Shown: positions 50,271-61,060, counted from the stretch's first letter. The stretch: 64,000 nt of DNA from Mantamonas sphyraenae (GCA_026936335.1 JAPMXV010000029.1:620001-684000), one strand, 5' to 3'. Numbers and translations: made by a program. The notes: generated from the letters alone by a model not told the origin.

Positions 50271-52675
50271 TCCATCGGAGCCCCACTGGGTCCCACCACC
50301 CTCGGTGTGGCGTTATCTCGGTCTCCGTACACGGACAGCATCGATCGTGGTTGGCTGCCCCGCCTGGCACTGCCGCTGCCGCTGCTGTTGCCAGCACTCT
50401 CGGTTGTCTCCAGGGCTCGCAATGGAGTCAAGAGACCATCCGTGTCGTTTTGCTCTGGAACATCATTGTGGGCCAGCAGCAGGGCCAAAAGGTCATCCTG
50501 CAGGGTTGCGCTTGGCACGCGCACGTTGGGATACTTTGGCTTCACGTCGCCGTCTGCCAACGAGCGCAGGATGGTCACCAGCACGTCGTGGCGCAGGTTG
50601 TGCAGCTCTTCGCTGTACCGGCCCACCAGCTGCTGGTATTTGGAAATGACAATCTGCACGCAAAGATCTTCCAGCAGTTGCCATTGGTGGAACGTGGCGT
50701 CGTTTGCGGCGCAAAGAATGGGCAGCAGCAGAGGCATCCTCAGACGAAGCAGAATCTGTTTCAGTACCAAAGTGGCCAGCCTTTCCAATTCCAACCGTGC
50801 AGCAATGTCCATCGTGCATAGCAGCACCGCCATGTGCTCGTGCTCGCCTGTCTCCTCGCCCATCGGCGTCACCAGAGCGTCTGTGTACACATGGTTCATC
50901 ACCGTAGTCATGGCAGAGCGCACTACCCGCTTCAGAAGCACCTCTGCCGATGCTTCGCTTGAACCGGCAGCCAACAGCTGCTTCACGCTCAGCCGCATTT
51001 TCAGCGCCTCGCTCAAATCCACCACGTTTGGCTGTCCCCCATCTTGGCCGCTGTAGTCCGACGCTATTGTGTGCATCACCATGAGTGCCAGCTCCCTGCA
51101 TCGTGTTGCAATCACACATCGGTGTGCCTGGAACTCCCATCCGTAGAACACCAGTTTCACGTCGGCCATGTCTCCATCACCGCAAAGGCGGAACATGTCG
51201 TTCGCCAGCCGTTCAGCACCAGCCGGACACCCGATTGCCCCGTTGGCCGCTAGCGGTGTCGACTCGTCGGCGTCTTCGTCTTCGGGCAGCAGGGGCAGAT
51301 TCGTGCTCAGCTGATAGCACGAGTTCATCCACATCACACCATTGTATCCGCACAGTACATACACCTTTCCGTTGCAGCTTGTGGCTGCATGCGAGCACCG
51401 TTGCGACGGGATTGCCCCAAGCACCTCGCGCGTCCGCAGCCATCGTCCTTGCTGTGTGTCCAGGATGTGTGTGTCGTTCACATACTCACGACCGGAGAAT
51501 CCGCCGATGATCAACAGGTACTTGCCCATGCGCGACGCTGAATGGTATGCTCGTCCAAGTGGGAGCATTCCGGACTCCCTGCTCGATGCGTCGTTGTCCT
51601 CTGCCCCTCGTGCCACCTCGGCGTCTGTGCCCATGTTCCCAATCACATTGTTGCTGTTGTTGCTGTTGCTGCTGCTGCTGCTACTGCTTGTCTTGTCTCC
51701 TTCGGCGTCGTCTTCACGTGTAGTTTTCGGTTCCAACAACGACCACTTGGCTGTGCGAGTGTCCAACACATGCACATCGCCCAAGTACCTGTGTCTGTGG
51801 TCGTATCCACCGACAATGTACACTCTCTCGTCGATCACTGTCGCCGAGTGGCCCTGCCGCGGGCTCGGCGGCGACCCCGTGGTTTCCAGCCGCTCCCAAC
51901 GGCCACGCACAATGTTACCACTCTCGTCATCCACTTCACAGTACAACACGTGTGTGTCGTTGCACTTTGCGTTGCCGTCAAAGCCCCCGAACAGGTACAG
52001 CCGATCGCCCACAGCCGAAGCAGAATGGTACCCACGCGGCGCAGGCAACTCGCCTTCCAGCGGAACCGTCCTCCACGTCACTGTCCGAAAGTCGCACACA
52101 TGCAGGTCGTTGTAATATACGTGGCCATCGAATCCACCAAACAGCAGCAGGTCGTTTGCAATCACTGGAAAGTCGTTTGGAATCCGCGAGCGGCCTCTGC
52201 GACGTTGTCCGCCACCCCCTCGCGTCAGTCCCTGCCCTCTCATGCACGGGCACACCTGCTCCCTCACGCCTTCTCCTCCTTCCCTCGTTTTGCTCTATTG
52301 CTCACAACGTACGGTGGCGAGATCCCGCGCATTTCCGGTGACGACCAGGTGTTGTCCGTTGTGTCCAGCACCTGCAAATGGCAACCGGTGGCGCGTCAGT
52401 TCCAGCTCCATGACTCCCCGCTGATCTTGGTCAAGCGCCTGCAAATGCGCACCTCTCCCAACACCCATGCTTGTGGCACCCCTTCTCTCACATACCAGAA
52501 AGTCTGCCATCCGTTTGATGCCATCATACCCTCCAAAAATGTACAGTTTGTTGTCCACCCTCGCACACGCCTGTCCTGCTCGCGCAGACACACTCTCCTC
52601 CTCCACCAGCAGTGGTTCCCACTCTTGCACCACGTCTGCCGGCCCCAAGAAAGGATACTCCAGAGTCAGGTCCAT
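49535..52675 (-). CDS. LZTR1: LZTR1-like Kelch-BTB-BTB protein (CUL3 substrate adaptor)
   Basis: Exons 52675-52496, 52371-52313 and 52197-49535; phases match. Six or seven Kelch repeats open the protein (LYIFGGYDG; LLLFGGFDGHVYYNDLHV; LYLFGGFDGNAKCNDTHV; VYIVGGYDHRHRYLGDVHV; LLIIGGFSGREYVNDTHI; VYVLCGYNGVMW). A first, degenerate BTB-BACK follows (DVKLVFYGWEFQAHRCVIA, helices to ATFHQWQLLEDLCVQIV). A Ser-rich linker comes next, then a clear second BTB-BACK (DFVVELENGELKVHRAMLC, then YFAMMLSSDFKESQEGRL, to FAVMHGDTFVELMRAL). This order is that of LZTR1, which presents Ras-family GTPases (RIT1, MRAS) to CUL3 ligases in animals. The same role here is inference. Confidence 0.85.
50235..50270 (+). 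repeat. (CTG)n repeat encoding Ser in LZTR1
   Basis: About twelve triplets, interrupted once by TTG, encode a Ser run in the linker between the two BTB domains. Another such tract, less pure, lies at about 51650-51690 between Kelch repeats. Confidence 0.85.
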
Positions 52676-52703
52676 GTTCTCTTGCCTCCTCCAGCGTCAA
52701 TCG

Positions 52704-54811
52704 TCAGTCGTCAAAGTCGCCGCTGCTGTACTCTGCCAACTCCAAATCCTCCTCCTTCCCCGACGAGGAAGAAGATGTGAGAGTGCTGCTACTCGTGCTG
52801 CTCGATGTTGAAGCTCCCGTGGCCTCCCATCTGCTCTTGATCGTCGTTCCTTCCCTGCCACCATTCCCGTTCCCTTCCTGTTCACGAGCACGCACCTCAA
52901 TTGTCATGGGCACCACACTCTGCTCCTGTTCTGTTGATTTCCTCGCGTCCACCTCCTGCTGCAGCTTGGCGAGCTGCTCCCGTTGCCAAGCCGACGGCGT
53001 TCCGGCCGTGTCCAGTTTCCTCGACACCGCTCGAGGTGACCATAGCTGCGACTCGGCCACCTTGGTTCCTCCTTGGCTCCTCTTTGAGTTGTCACGCAGG
53101 CTTTCAATGGATGTGCTCCCCGAAACCTCCTCATGCGTGTCGTTCGGCCCTCCATTCTCCTTGCCACCAACAACCTCGTCCATCGACAAGCTCAGCAGCG
53201 ACATGGTTGCCAGACGAGTCAACAGTGACCTCGATCCCTCTTCTGCTTGCGCTGCCCCCTGCAGCGCCATCAGCTCCTGGATGCCATCCAGCATCTTGCT
53301 TTGCTCCGCCTTGGGATTGTCTGCAAGCGTGTCCTCTGCAAAGCGAATCCATGCGTCCAAGTCCTCCTTGGGTAGCTGCAACAGCTTTTTCATCGCCTGA
53401 AGCTGTTTCACTGTTTGCAAAACATCCACCAGGGACGCCTTGGGAGCCGCTGCTGCTTGCTTGTCCTTCTTCTTCCGCCGTCCCCTCTTGCCCGGTGTGC
53501 CCACACTGGCTCTTGATGACCCTGGAGTCGAAAACGGAGAAGCCACACTTCCCAAAGGTCGCACAAAACTGCTGCGCTTTCCCGCGGATGTCGGTGTCTT
53601 GGGTGTGCCCGGAATCTGTGGCGACTCCGATCTCCGAGCTCCCCATCCCGACAGCTCCTCCTTCTTGCCTCCAGCCCTTCCCTTCGAAGTGCCCACTTTT
53701 CGTGCTGCCTTTCGCCTCCTCGGCCGCTTGCGTTTGCTGTGTGCACCCTTGCCCTTTGCCGAAGCTTTCAGCTCCTGGTCTCGGAGATACGCCAACTCCT
53801 GCAGCAGTGCGTCCACCACACGCGTCTTTTCTGCTGCCTTGCTGCTTTTACCCTTGCTGTCCTCCTTTTGTCCCGCTCCGTCGTCATCATGATGACCCTC
53901 ATCCTCCGCATCCGTCGTTCCGCTTCCGGATCCCACATTTGCATCCCTGCGGTGATGGTGGAAGAACAGAGCTGGAGGACCGTCCACATCGCCAGCATCT
54001 CTACTGGAGGATGCATTCTGATGTGTCTTTTCCTGTTCAACCACGGCTGCTGCTGCTGCTTGGGACACCTGTGTCAACTCTTTCTCCAGCTGTTCGTCCA
54101 CCAGCAACTGCACGTCATTGCTCGCACTCGCACGAGACGGCGTAGACGCTGCACTCATTACGTCGCCTTCATCAGACGTGGAGGTCGTCTGTTGTGGCAT
54201 CACCATTCCACTGCTGCTGCTTGCCCCACCACTGCGCTTCTTCTGAAGCTCAGCCTGAAGTCCTTGCTGGTCAAAGTGCGCCGCCATGGAGGCCCCCAAG
54301 CGGCTCAATCGCAACTGAAGCACCGTCTCAGCCACTCGGTTTCCCATGAGGTCAAACAGCGGCAGTGATCCCGTCAGCAAACCCTCGCGTGTCTCCGCTG
54401 CGCTTTGCGCCAACGAGCGCAGCGACACGCTCGCAGACCCCAGCAGCTTCACATCCTCCAAATGTTTCAGGTCGCACAGCAGGACAAACAAAGGAGTGGA
54501 TCCCAGTGCCTCCAGCATGCTTTCCACCGTCATGCGAAAGACGCACGACTTGCCACGAGAAAACTCCCATGTCCGTTGGCCGTCCTGCGTCTCCTTCGCC
54601 CGCAGCTGGTCTCGCTGCAGAATGTTCACCACAGGGTAGTCCAGAAATCGGAACGACACACTCGGCAGCGCACACTGTACGCTGCCCACCACTCGTGTGC
54701 AGAACACCTCCAGTGCGAATCTGCGCGCCAAAAATCCGTCCCGTGTCCCCAACCACCCTCAGTGTCAGCAGATGCGCTGTCATACTTGGTTGCGAATACT
54801 GCTGCATCCAT
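52704..54811 (-). CDS. MAP10-like microtubule-associated protein
   Basis: Exon 1 is tiny: 54811-54786 (MDAAVFATK, 26 bases, ending in phase 2). Exon 2 is 54720-52704. The join reads ATKFALEVFCTRVVG, which fits the LFSLEVLV start of MAP10. The N-terminal C2-like domain continues with VSFRFLDYPVVNIL, then FSRGKSCVFRM, LGSTPLFVLLCDL, LLGSASVSL and ETVLQLRLSRLGASM, all in MAP10 order. The rest is low complexity with helical charged stretches (KKRPRRRKAARKVG; AVSRKLDTAGTPSAWQREQL). MAP10 stabilises spindle microtubules in animals. Function here is inferred from the N-terminal domain only. Its stop is 28 bases from the LZTR1 start. Confidence 0.65.
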
Positions 54812-54920
54812 GTTGCATTTCTCATTGCCCTTGTGCCTCACTCACAGCTCTTCCGTCATTCCCTTCAGGAAAGTTGTTTTGCCCTTCTCGGCGCCGCTGT
54901 GCGCTGCGCATTGGGCTTGC

Positions 54921-56768
54921 TCACATGATGCTGATGCTCTCTGTCAGAGACAACGACTCGCTGCGGTTTTCCATGCTGCGCAGTGACAGCGAGACCGAAG
55001 CCTTGCGTTCCAGCACAAACGCCTCATGCTTCGCAAGCACTGCTTCTTTGCTGGCAAACACATCCAACACGGCTGCAAAGTACTCGTCCGTGAGACTCTC
55101 CAGCTCGTAGCGAACCTGTGCGTCCATGGCATTGCTGTTGATACTGCTGCTGTTGTGACTTCCACCCAGCGGCTGTGGGTCCTGGAGAAAGTCTTCGGCA
55201 AACGCTGTGCGGTTGGCCTCCAGTGCCGCTAGGAACTCGTCACGAGAGTTGGCCAGCTGCAGCATGCCTTCCAAGAACCCGAGCTGTAGCGACAGCGCCC
55301 CTTGCTCGCCAATGTCGTACTGGCGGTGAAACTTGATCCACTGCCGCAGCATCAGGAACGCGTCACTCTGCGATTCGGCATGGCTGATCACATCGTCGAT
55401 GCTTTCCTCCACACGCGTAAGGTACGTCTCCAGCGTGGGCACCCCTTTGACCATCTCTGCAAGTGCTTCCGAATCCTCTCCGTTCAACACCTGCTCCAGT
55501 TGGCTCAGTTCCGTTTGCAATCCCTCCACATGCATGTTCATCGTACGCATTGCTTTGTGGATGCGATGGCTCCGCACTGCCACCTCATGCTTTTTTGCCA
55601 CGCGTGACCCCTCTCCGTTTGCCACACGTGCCATCAGCGCCTCCACTGCTGGCTCAAGATCAGCCACAATCGCCGTCAGGTTCTCATGCAGATCCCAACA
55701 CACTTGCAGCAGCTCCGCATCGTTGTTCACCTCTGTTCCAAACCGAGCCAGGTTCCATCGCCGCTGCACTTTGTGCATCGCTTCTGCTTGGAAGCACAAC
55801 CGCTCCAGGCGTAAGGACACGTCGGTGACAGCCGCACGTGTGGTTACGTACTGCGACACCCAGTCCACCTGAGCCTCCACCAGCTTGGCAGCCGTCACCA
55901 TCCCCCTGCTGTGTTGCAAAGCCTCGTGCATGCGTGGATGATGCTGGTTTAGCGGCCGCAGCGCCTGGTCGATGCCCACCACCTCTCCCTCGCGAAACAT
56001 CATGTTGCCAAAGTTGACGCTGTTGTGTGACCACACACTGCCGAATGCAAACCGGTCAAAGTTGTTGATCAGTACGTCAAACGCTGTAAGGCGTCCCATG
56101 TCCTGCAGAATCTTGTGCCCCTGGGGCGTTATGTCGCCCAGCACTACGTCCAGGGTCATGTTGCAGCTGCTGTCTGAAGATGGGGTCTGGTTTGGGCCTG
56201 CGACGTTGAACTCTTCTTCCACAACGCCCCTGCCGGGACCCAAGTGGCGCTCCAGGTCTGCTTTCATCAAAGTTTCTCCACTGATGGTTTGCATGACCAG
56301 CACACCACCCCACTGTGAGATGTCCACAGCAGACGACAACGCCTCCTGGATGTCTCCAAACTCCACGCTCGACCGCGACAGCACACGTGCCTGCGGTGTC
56401 TCGATGTCAAACAGAGCCGTGAGCAACGACGATGCAAACACCTCCAAGAAGGCCTTGCTGTCCGTGATGCGCTTGACCACCACAGAGCCCTGCTTTGTGA
56501 TGATGCACAAAACACTCGAGTCTGCTTTCAGCGTCATGATGTGCTCTGTGGTCTCCCAATCCACTTGACGAATGTTCTGGATGATGGGAGTGCTCAGAAA
56601 CAGCTCCTTACGCATGGTGCCCAGCTCCTTGTCCTGTTTCGACACCTGTGCTTTCAAAGCCTCCGTCTCCCGCTCCAGCTGCTCCACTTGCCGCTTCAGT
56701 TTGGCCATCTCGATGTCTTTCGGATCGGCCTTGGTCATCATTGGGGGAGGCGGCGGTGCGGAGCTCAT
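54921..56768 (-). CDS. Actin-fragmin-kinase-like protein with coiled coils
   Basis: A single exon of 615 codons from the ATG at 56768 (MSSAPPPPPMMTKADPKDIE). A coiled coil (about residues 20-55) precedes a kinase-like domain. The domain has SVVVKRITDSKAFLEVFASS (nucleotide-binding Lys), then GRLTAFDVLINNFDRFAF (catalytic Asp in NFDR), NFGNMMFREGEVVGIDQAL (metal-binding Asn and Asp). These are the landmarks of the actin-fragmin kinase/PI3K-like fold known from Physarum. A second helical part follows, with several possible coiled coils up to a Ser-rich end. Target unknown; phosphorylation of actin is not implied. Confidence 0.7.
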   Translation of the reverse strand: MSSAPPPPPMMTKADPKDIEMAKLKRQVEQLERETEALKAQVSKQDKELGTMRKELFLSTPIIQNIRQVDWETTEHIMTLKADSSVLCIITKQGSVVVKRITDSKAFLEVFASSLLTALFDIETPQARVLSRSSVEFGDIQEALSSAVDISQWGGVLVMQTISGETLMKADLERHLGPGRGVVEEEFNVAGPNQTPSSDSSCNMTLDVVLGDITPQGHKILQDMGRLTAFDVLINNFDRFAFGSVWSHNSVNFGNMMFREGEVVGIDQALRPLNQHHPRMHEALQHSRGMVTAAKLVEAQVDWVSQYVTTRAAVTDVSLRLERLCFQAEAMHKVQRRWNLARFGTEVNNDAELLQVCWDLHENLTAIVADLEPAVEALMARVANGEGSRVAKKHEVAVRSHRIHKAMRTMNMHVEGLQTELSQLEQVLNGEDSEALAEMVKGVPTLETYLTRVEESIDDVISHAESQSDAFLMLRQWIKFHRQYDIGEQGALSLQLGFLEGMLQLANSRDEFLAALEANRTAFAEDFLQDPQPLGGSHNSSSINSNAMDAQVRYELESLTDEYFAAVLDVFASKEAVLAKHEAFVLERKASVSLSLRSMENRSESLSLTESISIM

Positions 56769-56857
56769 CTTTCCGGCGTGTGTGTGCTTGAGGAGGATCA
56801 CGATGTTGCGTGCAACGGCGCGGCGACGGGCCAAACCTCCTGCCACTCGATCACTCG

Positions 56858-58273
56858 ATGCCATCCGCCTGGACCGTCGTCCTGTTGCTATTTCTTGCGG
56901 CTGCGGCTGTGTACATGCACTCTGAAGTGCCGCAGGAGCAGCCCTTGCAGGTTGCGGAGGCGCCGAGGATAGCCACGCCCACCTCGGCCACAGTTCTCCC
57001 CGTGGCGACGCGCCAATGGTCAAAGGAGGATGGATTGGCCCCACTTCGTGAAGCAGCCGCTCCACTGGTGCTTCAAAACACACCGGCGACGCAATGGAAA
57101 GCTACTAGGGCGTGGAGCGCTGACTACCTCTGCAACAAGGTACGACGCTTTCACGACGTCCGAGTGTCCAGCTCGCCTGTGTTTGCCTACTTCAATCGAA
57201 AGCGTGCCATGGCCGAACAGGTGCAATGGCACACTCCGTTCAGATTGCAAACCATGAGCTGCAAGCAGTTCTTCCGGCTGCGCAACGACTCCTCTCCAGA
57301 TGCGTCCAGCGTGTACTATAGCGTTCCCATTGATGAATGGATGCAAGGCAAACTGGCAGGAGATGTGGAACCCCGCACTCCACTGTTGATGCCTCCTGGA
57401 AATCTGGATCTTGCCGCGTTGGGGGTTGAACAAGACCCAGCCGAGAAGATCCAGTCCGACCGCATCCTCTTTGACAATGGAACATGGAACGAAGCGCATC
57501 TGTGGATGGCCTCGGCTAGAGTGGTGGCCCACACGCACTATGACCCGTATTGGAACGTGTTTGTGCAGGTGGAGGGCCACAAGACGATGGAGCTAATCAG
57601 TCCCGAATACCACGAGCACCTGCGTATGTTTCCAGTCCTCCATCCGGCGTACCGCCAGTCTCAGATCATTGTTGCCCAGGGGAACATGGACACACACCTT
57701 CCCAATCAAGTTGTGGTCCATCGAGTACGCCTTGCTCCGGGTGACGTCCTCGTTCTTCCCCCGTACTGGTTCCACCGCGTCCAATCCCACTCCCCGAGCC
57801 TGTCTGTCAACCTGTGGAGTCTTTCAGACACTTACAAGCTGGTGGACCGCACTCGCATCCACCCGCTTCCCTTTGACGAGACCTGGGACCTTGCCCAGCG
57901 AGCCGCTGGCCTTTCCTCTTTCCTGCATGCCATGCTGCTCCACCTTCGGCCTCTGGATCCAAACCATGGCTCCATGACTGCCCAACAGCTCATACGACAC
58001 ACCATCTATGTGCGGTATGCTCCGCTGGCAGACGAATGGCCAGTCAACACCGGTGATTGCACCAGGGCTCCACACCACTCCGTCCAGGCCATTGACCAGG
58101 AGAAACTCACCGCCATGGCTTCCAACCTGGCCCACCTCTTTGCCGCCATTCCAGAGGACGTGCGTGGCATTGCACTCATGGACTGGGTCGAAGAGACTGC
58201 GCTGTGGGTTGCCGCTGGCGACGTGTCCATTCTGCGCACACAAGCCTTCTGCACCCTCCTCAGAGGGGTCTAG
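56858..58273 (+). CDS. JmjC/cupin-8 hydroxylase-like protein with N-terminal membrane anchor
   Basis: A single exon of 471 residues. The ATG at 56858 gives MPSAWTVVLLLFLAAAAVYM, a signal peptide or signal anchor, so the enzyme should face the ER/Golgi lumen or cell exterior. The JmjC core has AHTHYDPYWNVFVQVEGHK (iron-binding His-x-Asp), HRVRLAPGDVLVLPPYWFHR (second His), and SVNLWSLSDTYKL. It would be a 2-oxoglutarate- and Fe(II)-dependent oxygenase acting on proteins. Lumenal JmjC proteins such as JMJD8 are the closest in style, but orthology is not claimed. Head-to-head with the AFK-like gene, 89 bases between start codons. Confidence 0.8.
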   Translation: MPSAWTVVLLLFLAAAAVYMHSEVPQEQPLQVAEAPRIATPTSATVLPVATRQWSKEDGLAPLREAAAPLVLQNTPATQWKATRAWSADYLCNKVRRFHDVRVSSSPVFAYFNRKRAMAEQVQWHTPFRLQTMSCKQFFRLRNDSSPDASSVYYSVPIDEWMQGKLAGDVEPRTPLLMPPGNLDLAALGVEQDPAEKIQSDRILFDNGTWNEAHLWMASARVVAHTHYDPYWNVFVQVEGHKTMELISPEYHEHLRMFPVLHPAYRQSQIIVAQGNMDTHLPNQVVVHRVRLAPGDVLVLPPYWFHRVQSHSPSLSVNLWSLSDTYKLVDRTRIHPLPFDETWDLAQRAAGLSSFLHAMLLHLRPLDPNHGSMTAQQLIRHTIYVRYAPLADEWPVNTGDCTRAPHHSVQAIDQEKLTAMASNLAHLFAAIPEDVRGIALMDWVEETALWVAAGDVSILRTQAFCTLLRGV

Positions 58274-58310
58274 CTGCCAACCAATGTCGCGTGTGGTTGT
58301 TTGTGTCATT

Positions 58311-59837
58311 TCATTCCTCGACAAAGACAATTCGGCCCTCCACCTCCGGTCGAATGTGCGACTGGTGGATGATGTGCCACGTGCGCGGCGTGATGCGCTT
58401 GCCCTTCTTCCACTCGGCCACAATGCGCTGCATTCGCATCCAGTAGCGAACCATCGATGGCAACAACATCCCATTCTCCTCATCCACGACCACCGGCTTG
58501 TCCAGCATCATTGTGAAGCCGTCGTGTCCCTTGGCCAGGTAGTTTCGCGTCGCCACGGAATACTGCTTGTCAACTTCCAGAGCTGTTTCGTTGCCGTCGT
58601 CGTCCACCAAACAAACGCTTTGCACTCGTTCGCCAGCTTCTCGCCTGCCGTCCAACCGCACATGCAGACCGCTGACCTGTAGAAACCGCCCTTCATGGCT
58701 GGGCCACTTGCTCGCTCCATTCTCCAGACACTCCACAAGCTGTGCTCCGGTCAGTTTCAGAACCACCACTTCGTCTTCGATGGGGAGAAACGTCAGCAGC
58801 ATGCCCAGAGTGATCTCGCCCTCCTCAAACAGCTCGTTCCCGCGCAACGAGCCTCCGTTCAGAAGAGCCACGTCTGCCTGTGTCATTCGTCGCATGACAT
58901 CGGTTACAAAGTTGCCCAGGTTGCTCTCTTTGGTGCGCACAGTTTCCGTACGCCCGTCCAACGGTCGATCTGTGCGGCCAATCACCTTTGCTGTCTGCGC
59001 ATCCAACTGGCTGCTCCACTCGCTCACCAACTTGGCTGTCTCTTCGTCGCAATGATCGTCCTTTGTGATGGTTATGTGCTCCACATCGCCCACCACGCCG
59101 CTGCCCATCTCCCACACAAAGTGAGAAAGATCGCAAAAGTCGGTGCCGCTCTTGACCACCATGCAGCCTTTTTCATCTGCAGGCACCACTTGGTGGAAGT
59201 GATCGTGGCCACCCAACACCATGTCAACCCCTTCGACGGTGCGAAGCTGCTCGTCGTGCGGGAGTCGCATGTGAGAGAGCGCCACAACCACTTCGGCACC
59301 GTCTGCTCGCAGTTGCTTTGCAGTGGCCTCTGCTGACTCACAAAAGTCTGTGTACACCAGTGAATCCGACATGCACGTCAGGGTGTCCAACCACTCCCTC
59401 TCAATCATCCCCATGAAGCCAAACTTGACGCCTTGCCACTCCAGCATGTGCGTACACACTGTGCCAGCAACGGCCGTCCCTTGAGCATCTTCGCACAGGT
59501 TTGTCAACACCCACGTGCACTCGGTAGCGTCCATTTGCTTGGCACTCACTTCCGGGCCAAAATCGAAATCGTGGTTTCCCACACACGCCACCTGCGGCCC
59601 AATTGCATTGAGAATGGGCACCATGTGCCACCCCTTTGTCACCGTCGACAGCAGACTGGGATTGAACACGTCGCCGCTGAACAGAATCAGGCATGGGCCG
59701 TGCTCCTCTTCCAGCGCGCGCACTTTGGCCACAAATCGCGCCGCGCCTCCCCCCATCCGTCGTTCGGTGATGTGGTACACATCGTTGAAATGGAGCACGT
59801 GGATGTGCTGTCGCTCTTCAGATGTGGAGCTGCTCAT
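58311..59837 (-). CDS. 5'-nucleotidase / 2',3'-cyclic phosphodiesterase family (UshA-like) protein
   Basis: A single exon of 508 residues from the ATG at 59837 (MSSSTSEERQHIHVL). The N-terminal metallophosphoesterase has LHFNDVYHI, LILFSGDVFNPSLLS, CVGNHDFDFGPEVS, VVALSHMRLPHDEQL and LGGHDHFHQVV, giving all metal ligands. The C-terminal nucleotidase domain has TKESNLGNFVTDVMRRMT, LLNGGSLRGNELFEEGEIT and LTGAQLVECLENG. Most relatives are secreted or GPI-anchored; this one has neither a signal peptide nor a hydrophobic tail, so a cytosolic enzyme is predicted. Substrate (5'-nucleotides, cyclic nucleotides or sugar nucleotides) cannot be set. Confidence 0.88.
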   Translation of the reverse strand: MSSSTSEERQHIHVLHFNDVYHITERRMGGGAARFVAKVRALEEEHGPCLILFSGDVFNPSLLSTVTKGWHMVPILNAIGPQVACVGNHDFDFGPEVSAKQMDATECTWVLTNLCEDAQGTAVAGTVCTHMLEWQGVKFGFMGMIEREWLDTLTCMSDSLVYTDFCESAEATAKQLRADGAEVVVALSHMRLPHDEQLRTVEGVDMVLGGHDHFHQVVPADEKGCMVVKSGTDFCDLSHFVWEMGSGVVGDVEHITITKDDHCDEETAKLVSEWSSQLDAQTAKVIGRTDRPLDGRTETVRTKESNLGNFVTDVMRRMTQADVALLNGGSLRGNELFEEGEITLGMLLTFLPIEDEVVVLKLTGAQLVECLENGASKWPSHEGRFLQVSGLHVRLDGRREAGERVQSVCLVDDDGNETALEVDKQYSVATRNYLAKGHDGFTMMLDKPVVVDEENGMLLPSMVRYWMRMQRIVAEWKKGKRITPRTWHIIHQSHIRPEVEGRIVFVEE

Positions 59838-59896
59838 GTGTGGAGAAGAAGAAAGGTGGCGGCTTTTGTTCTGGACCTCCTCGGGCCTGGGGTGCT

Positions 59897-61060
59897 TCAC
59901 AGCGTCGTCTCGGTGGCCTTGTCCACCGTGGTGCGTTCGGGAATGGACGCCGTGGTCAGACGGGGCGGTTCGTATTCCGGGTCCATGCGGTACTTGACGA
60001 AATCGGTGACGCCGCAGTGTTCGCGCAGAAAGTCTTCGTCGATGAGGGCCTGACCTGTGACCTGAGGGTTGTCCAGGATGCCCATCACTGAGTCGGCCAT
60101 GATATCCGCCTTGCGCCACTGGCGCGGTTCGCCCAGTTTGAAGTTGATCGTGGCAAAGCTCTCGATCATCGTAGCTGGCCACAGGCTGTTCACCTGAATG
60201 TTGTTCTCCTCCACTTCATCCGCAAGACCGTACGTCAGCAGCGTCATTCCATACTTGGTCATGCAATAGCCCGTCTTGCCCTTCATCGCGTTCAGCTCGA
60301 TGGGAGGGGACATCTGAATGATCGACCCACTGTTTGCTTCCATCATTGGTGGCAGACACGCACTGTGTCCATGCGCACACCAACCCATGATGTGTATACA
60401 CACATACATGGACGCACACACGTGTGTGTGTGTTCATCCAGAACGTATTCGTGTCAGCGCCTGGGAGAGGTCACGGCGAGGCTCCTTTCCCACGCGATGC
60501 GCGGCGTCGTCTACTTACCGTGCCACATTAAGTGCTCCACGCGCATTGATGTTGTGCATGAGGTCGAAGCGCTTCATGGGCATCTTGCTTACGGGCACCC
60601 AGAAAAGCGCGCCTGCGTTGTTGATGGCCACGTCCACGCCACCAAACTCCTTCACAGCCTGAGCAACCATGTCTTCCACCTGGGCGTCGTTCTGGACGTC
60701 CACCTGGAACGGAAGAGCCTTGCCACCTGCTTGTTCGACCTGTGCTCGTTCGTCCCGCATGAATGTCAGCGCCCTGTGGTCACAACTCTGTGTCGTCGGC
60801 GCCAAACCCTCCGCTGAACCGTTGCACCCTCACCTCTTCGGCCACAGAGTAGATAGTTCCTGGCAGATCCTCGCGTTCTTCCACCGACTTGGCCGCCACG
60901 ACCACGTTCATTCCGTTGCGTGCCATCTCCAGCGCAATGGTGCGTCCGATGCCGCGGCTAGCTCCTGTGATGATCGCCGTTTTCCCTGCGTGTGTGCTGC
61001 CCGTGCCATCTCAAGATGTCAGCTCGATACACAGGGCATGCCATCTCTCCCGTGTATCTT
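59897..61060 (-). CDS. Short-chain dehydrogenase, HSDL2-like
   Basis: Resolved exons: about 60989-60834, 60739-60519 and 60362-59897. The Rossmann motif TAIITGASRGIGRTIALE is in the first, NNAG in VDVAINNAGALFWVPVS in the second, and the catalytic Ser and Tyr-x3-Lys (IIQMSPP; KGKTGYCMTKYGM) in the third. The segment between is very like HSDL2 (GTIYSVAEE, GGKALPFQVDVQ, LWPATMIESF). HSDL2 is a peroxisomal/mitochondrial oxidoreductase of fatty-acid metabolism. The SCP2 sterol-carrier domain found at the end of animal HSDL2 is absent, and the C-terminal ETTL is not a clear PTS1. The first exon with the start codon was not resolved (somewhere in 61000-61170), so the upper boundary is approximate. 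Confidence 0.8.
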
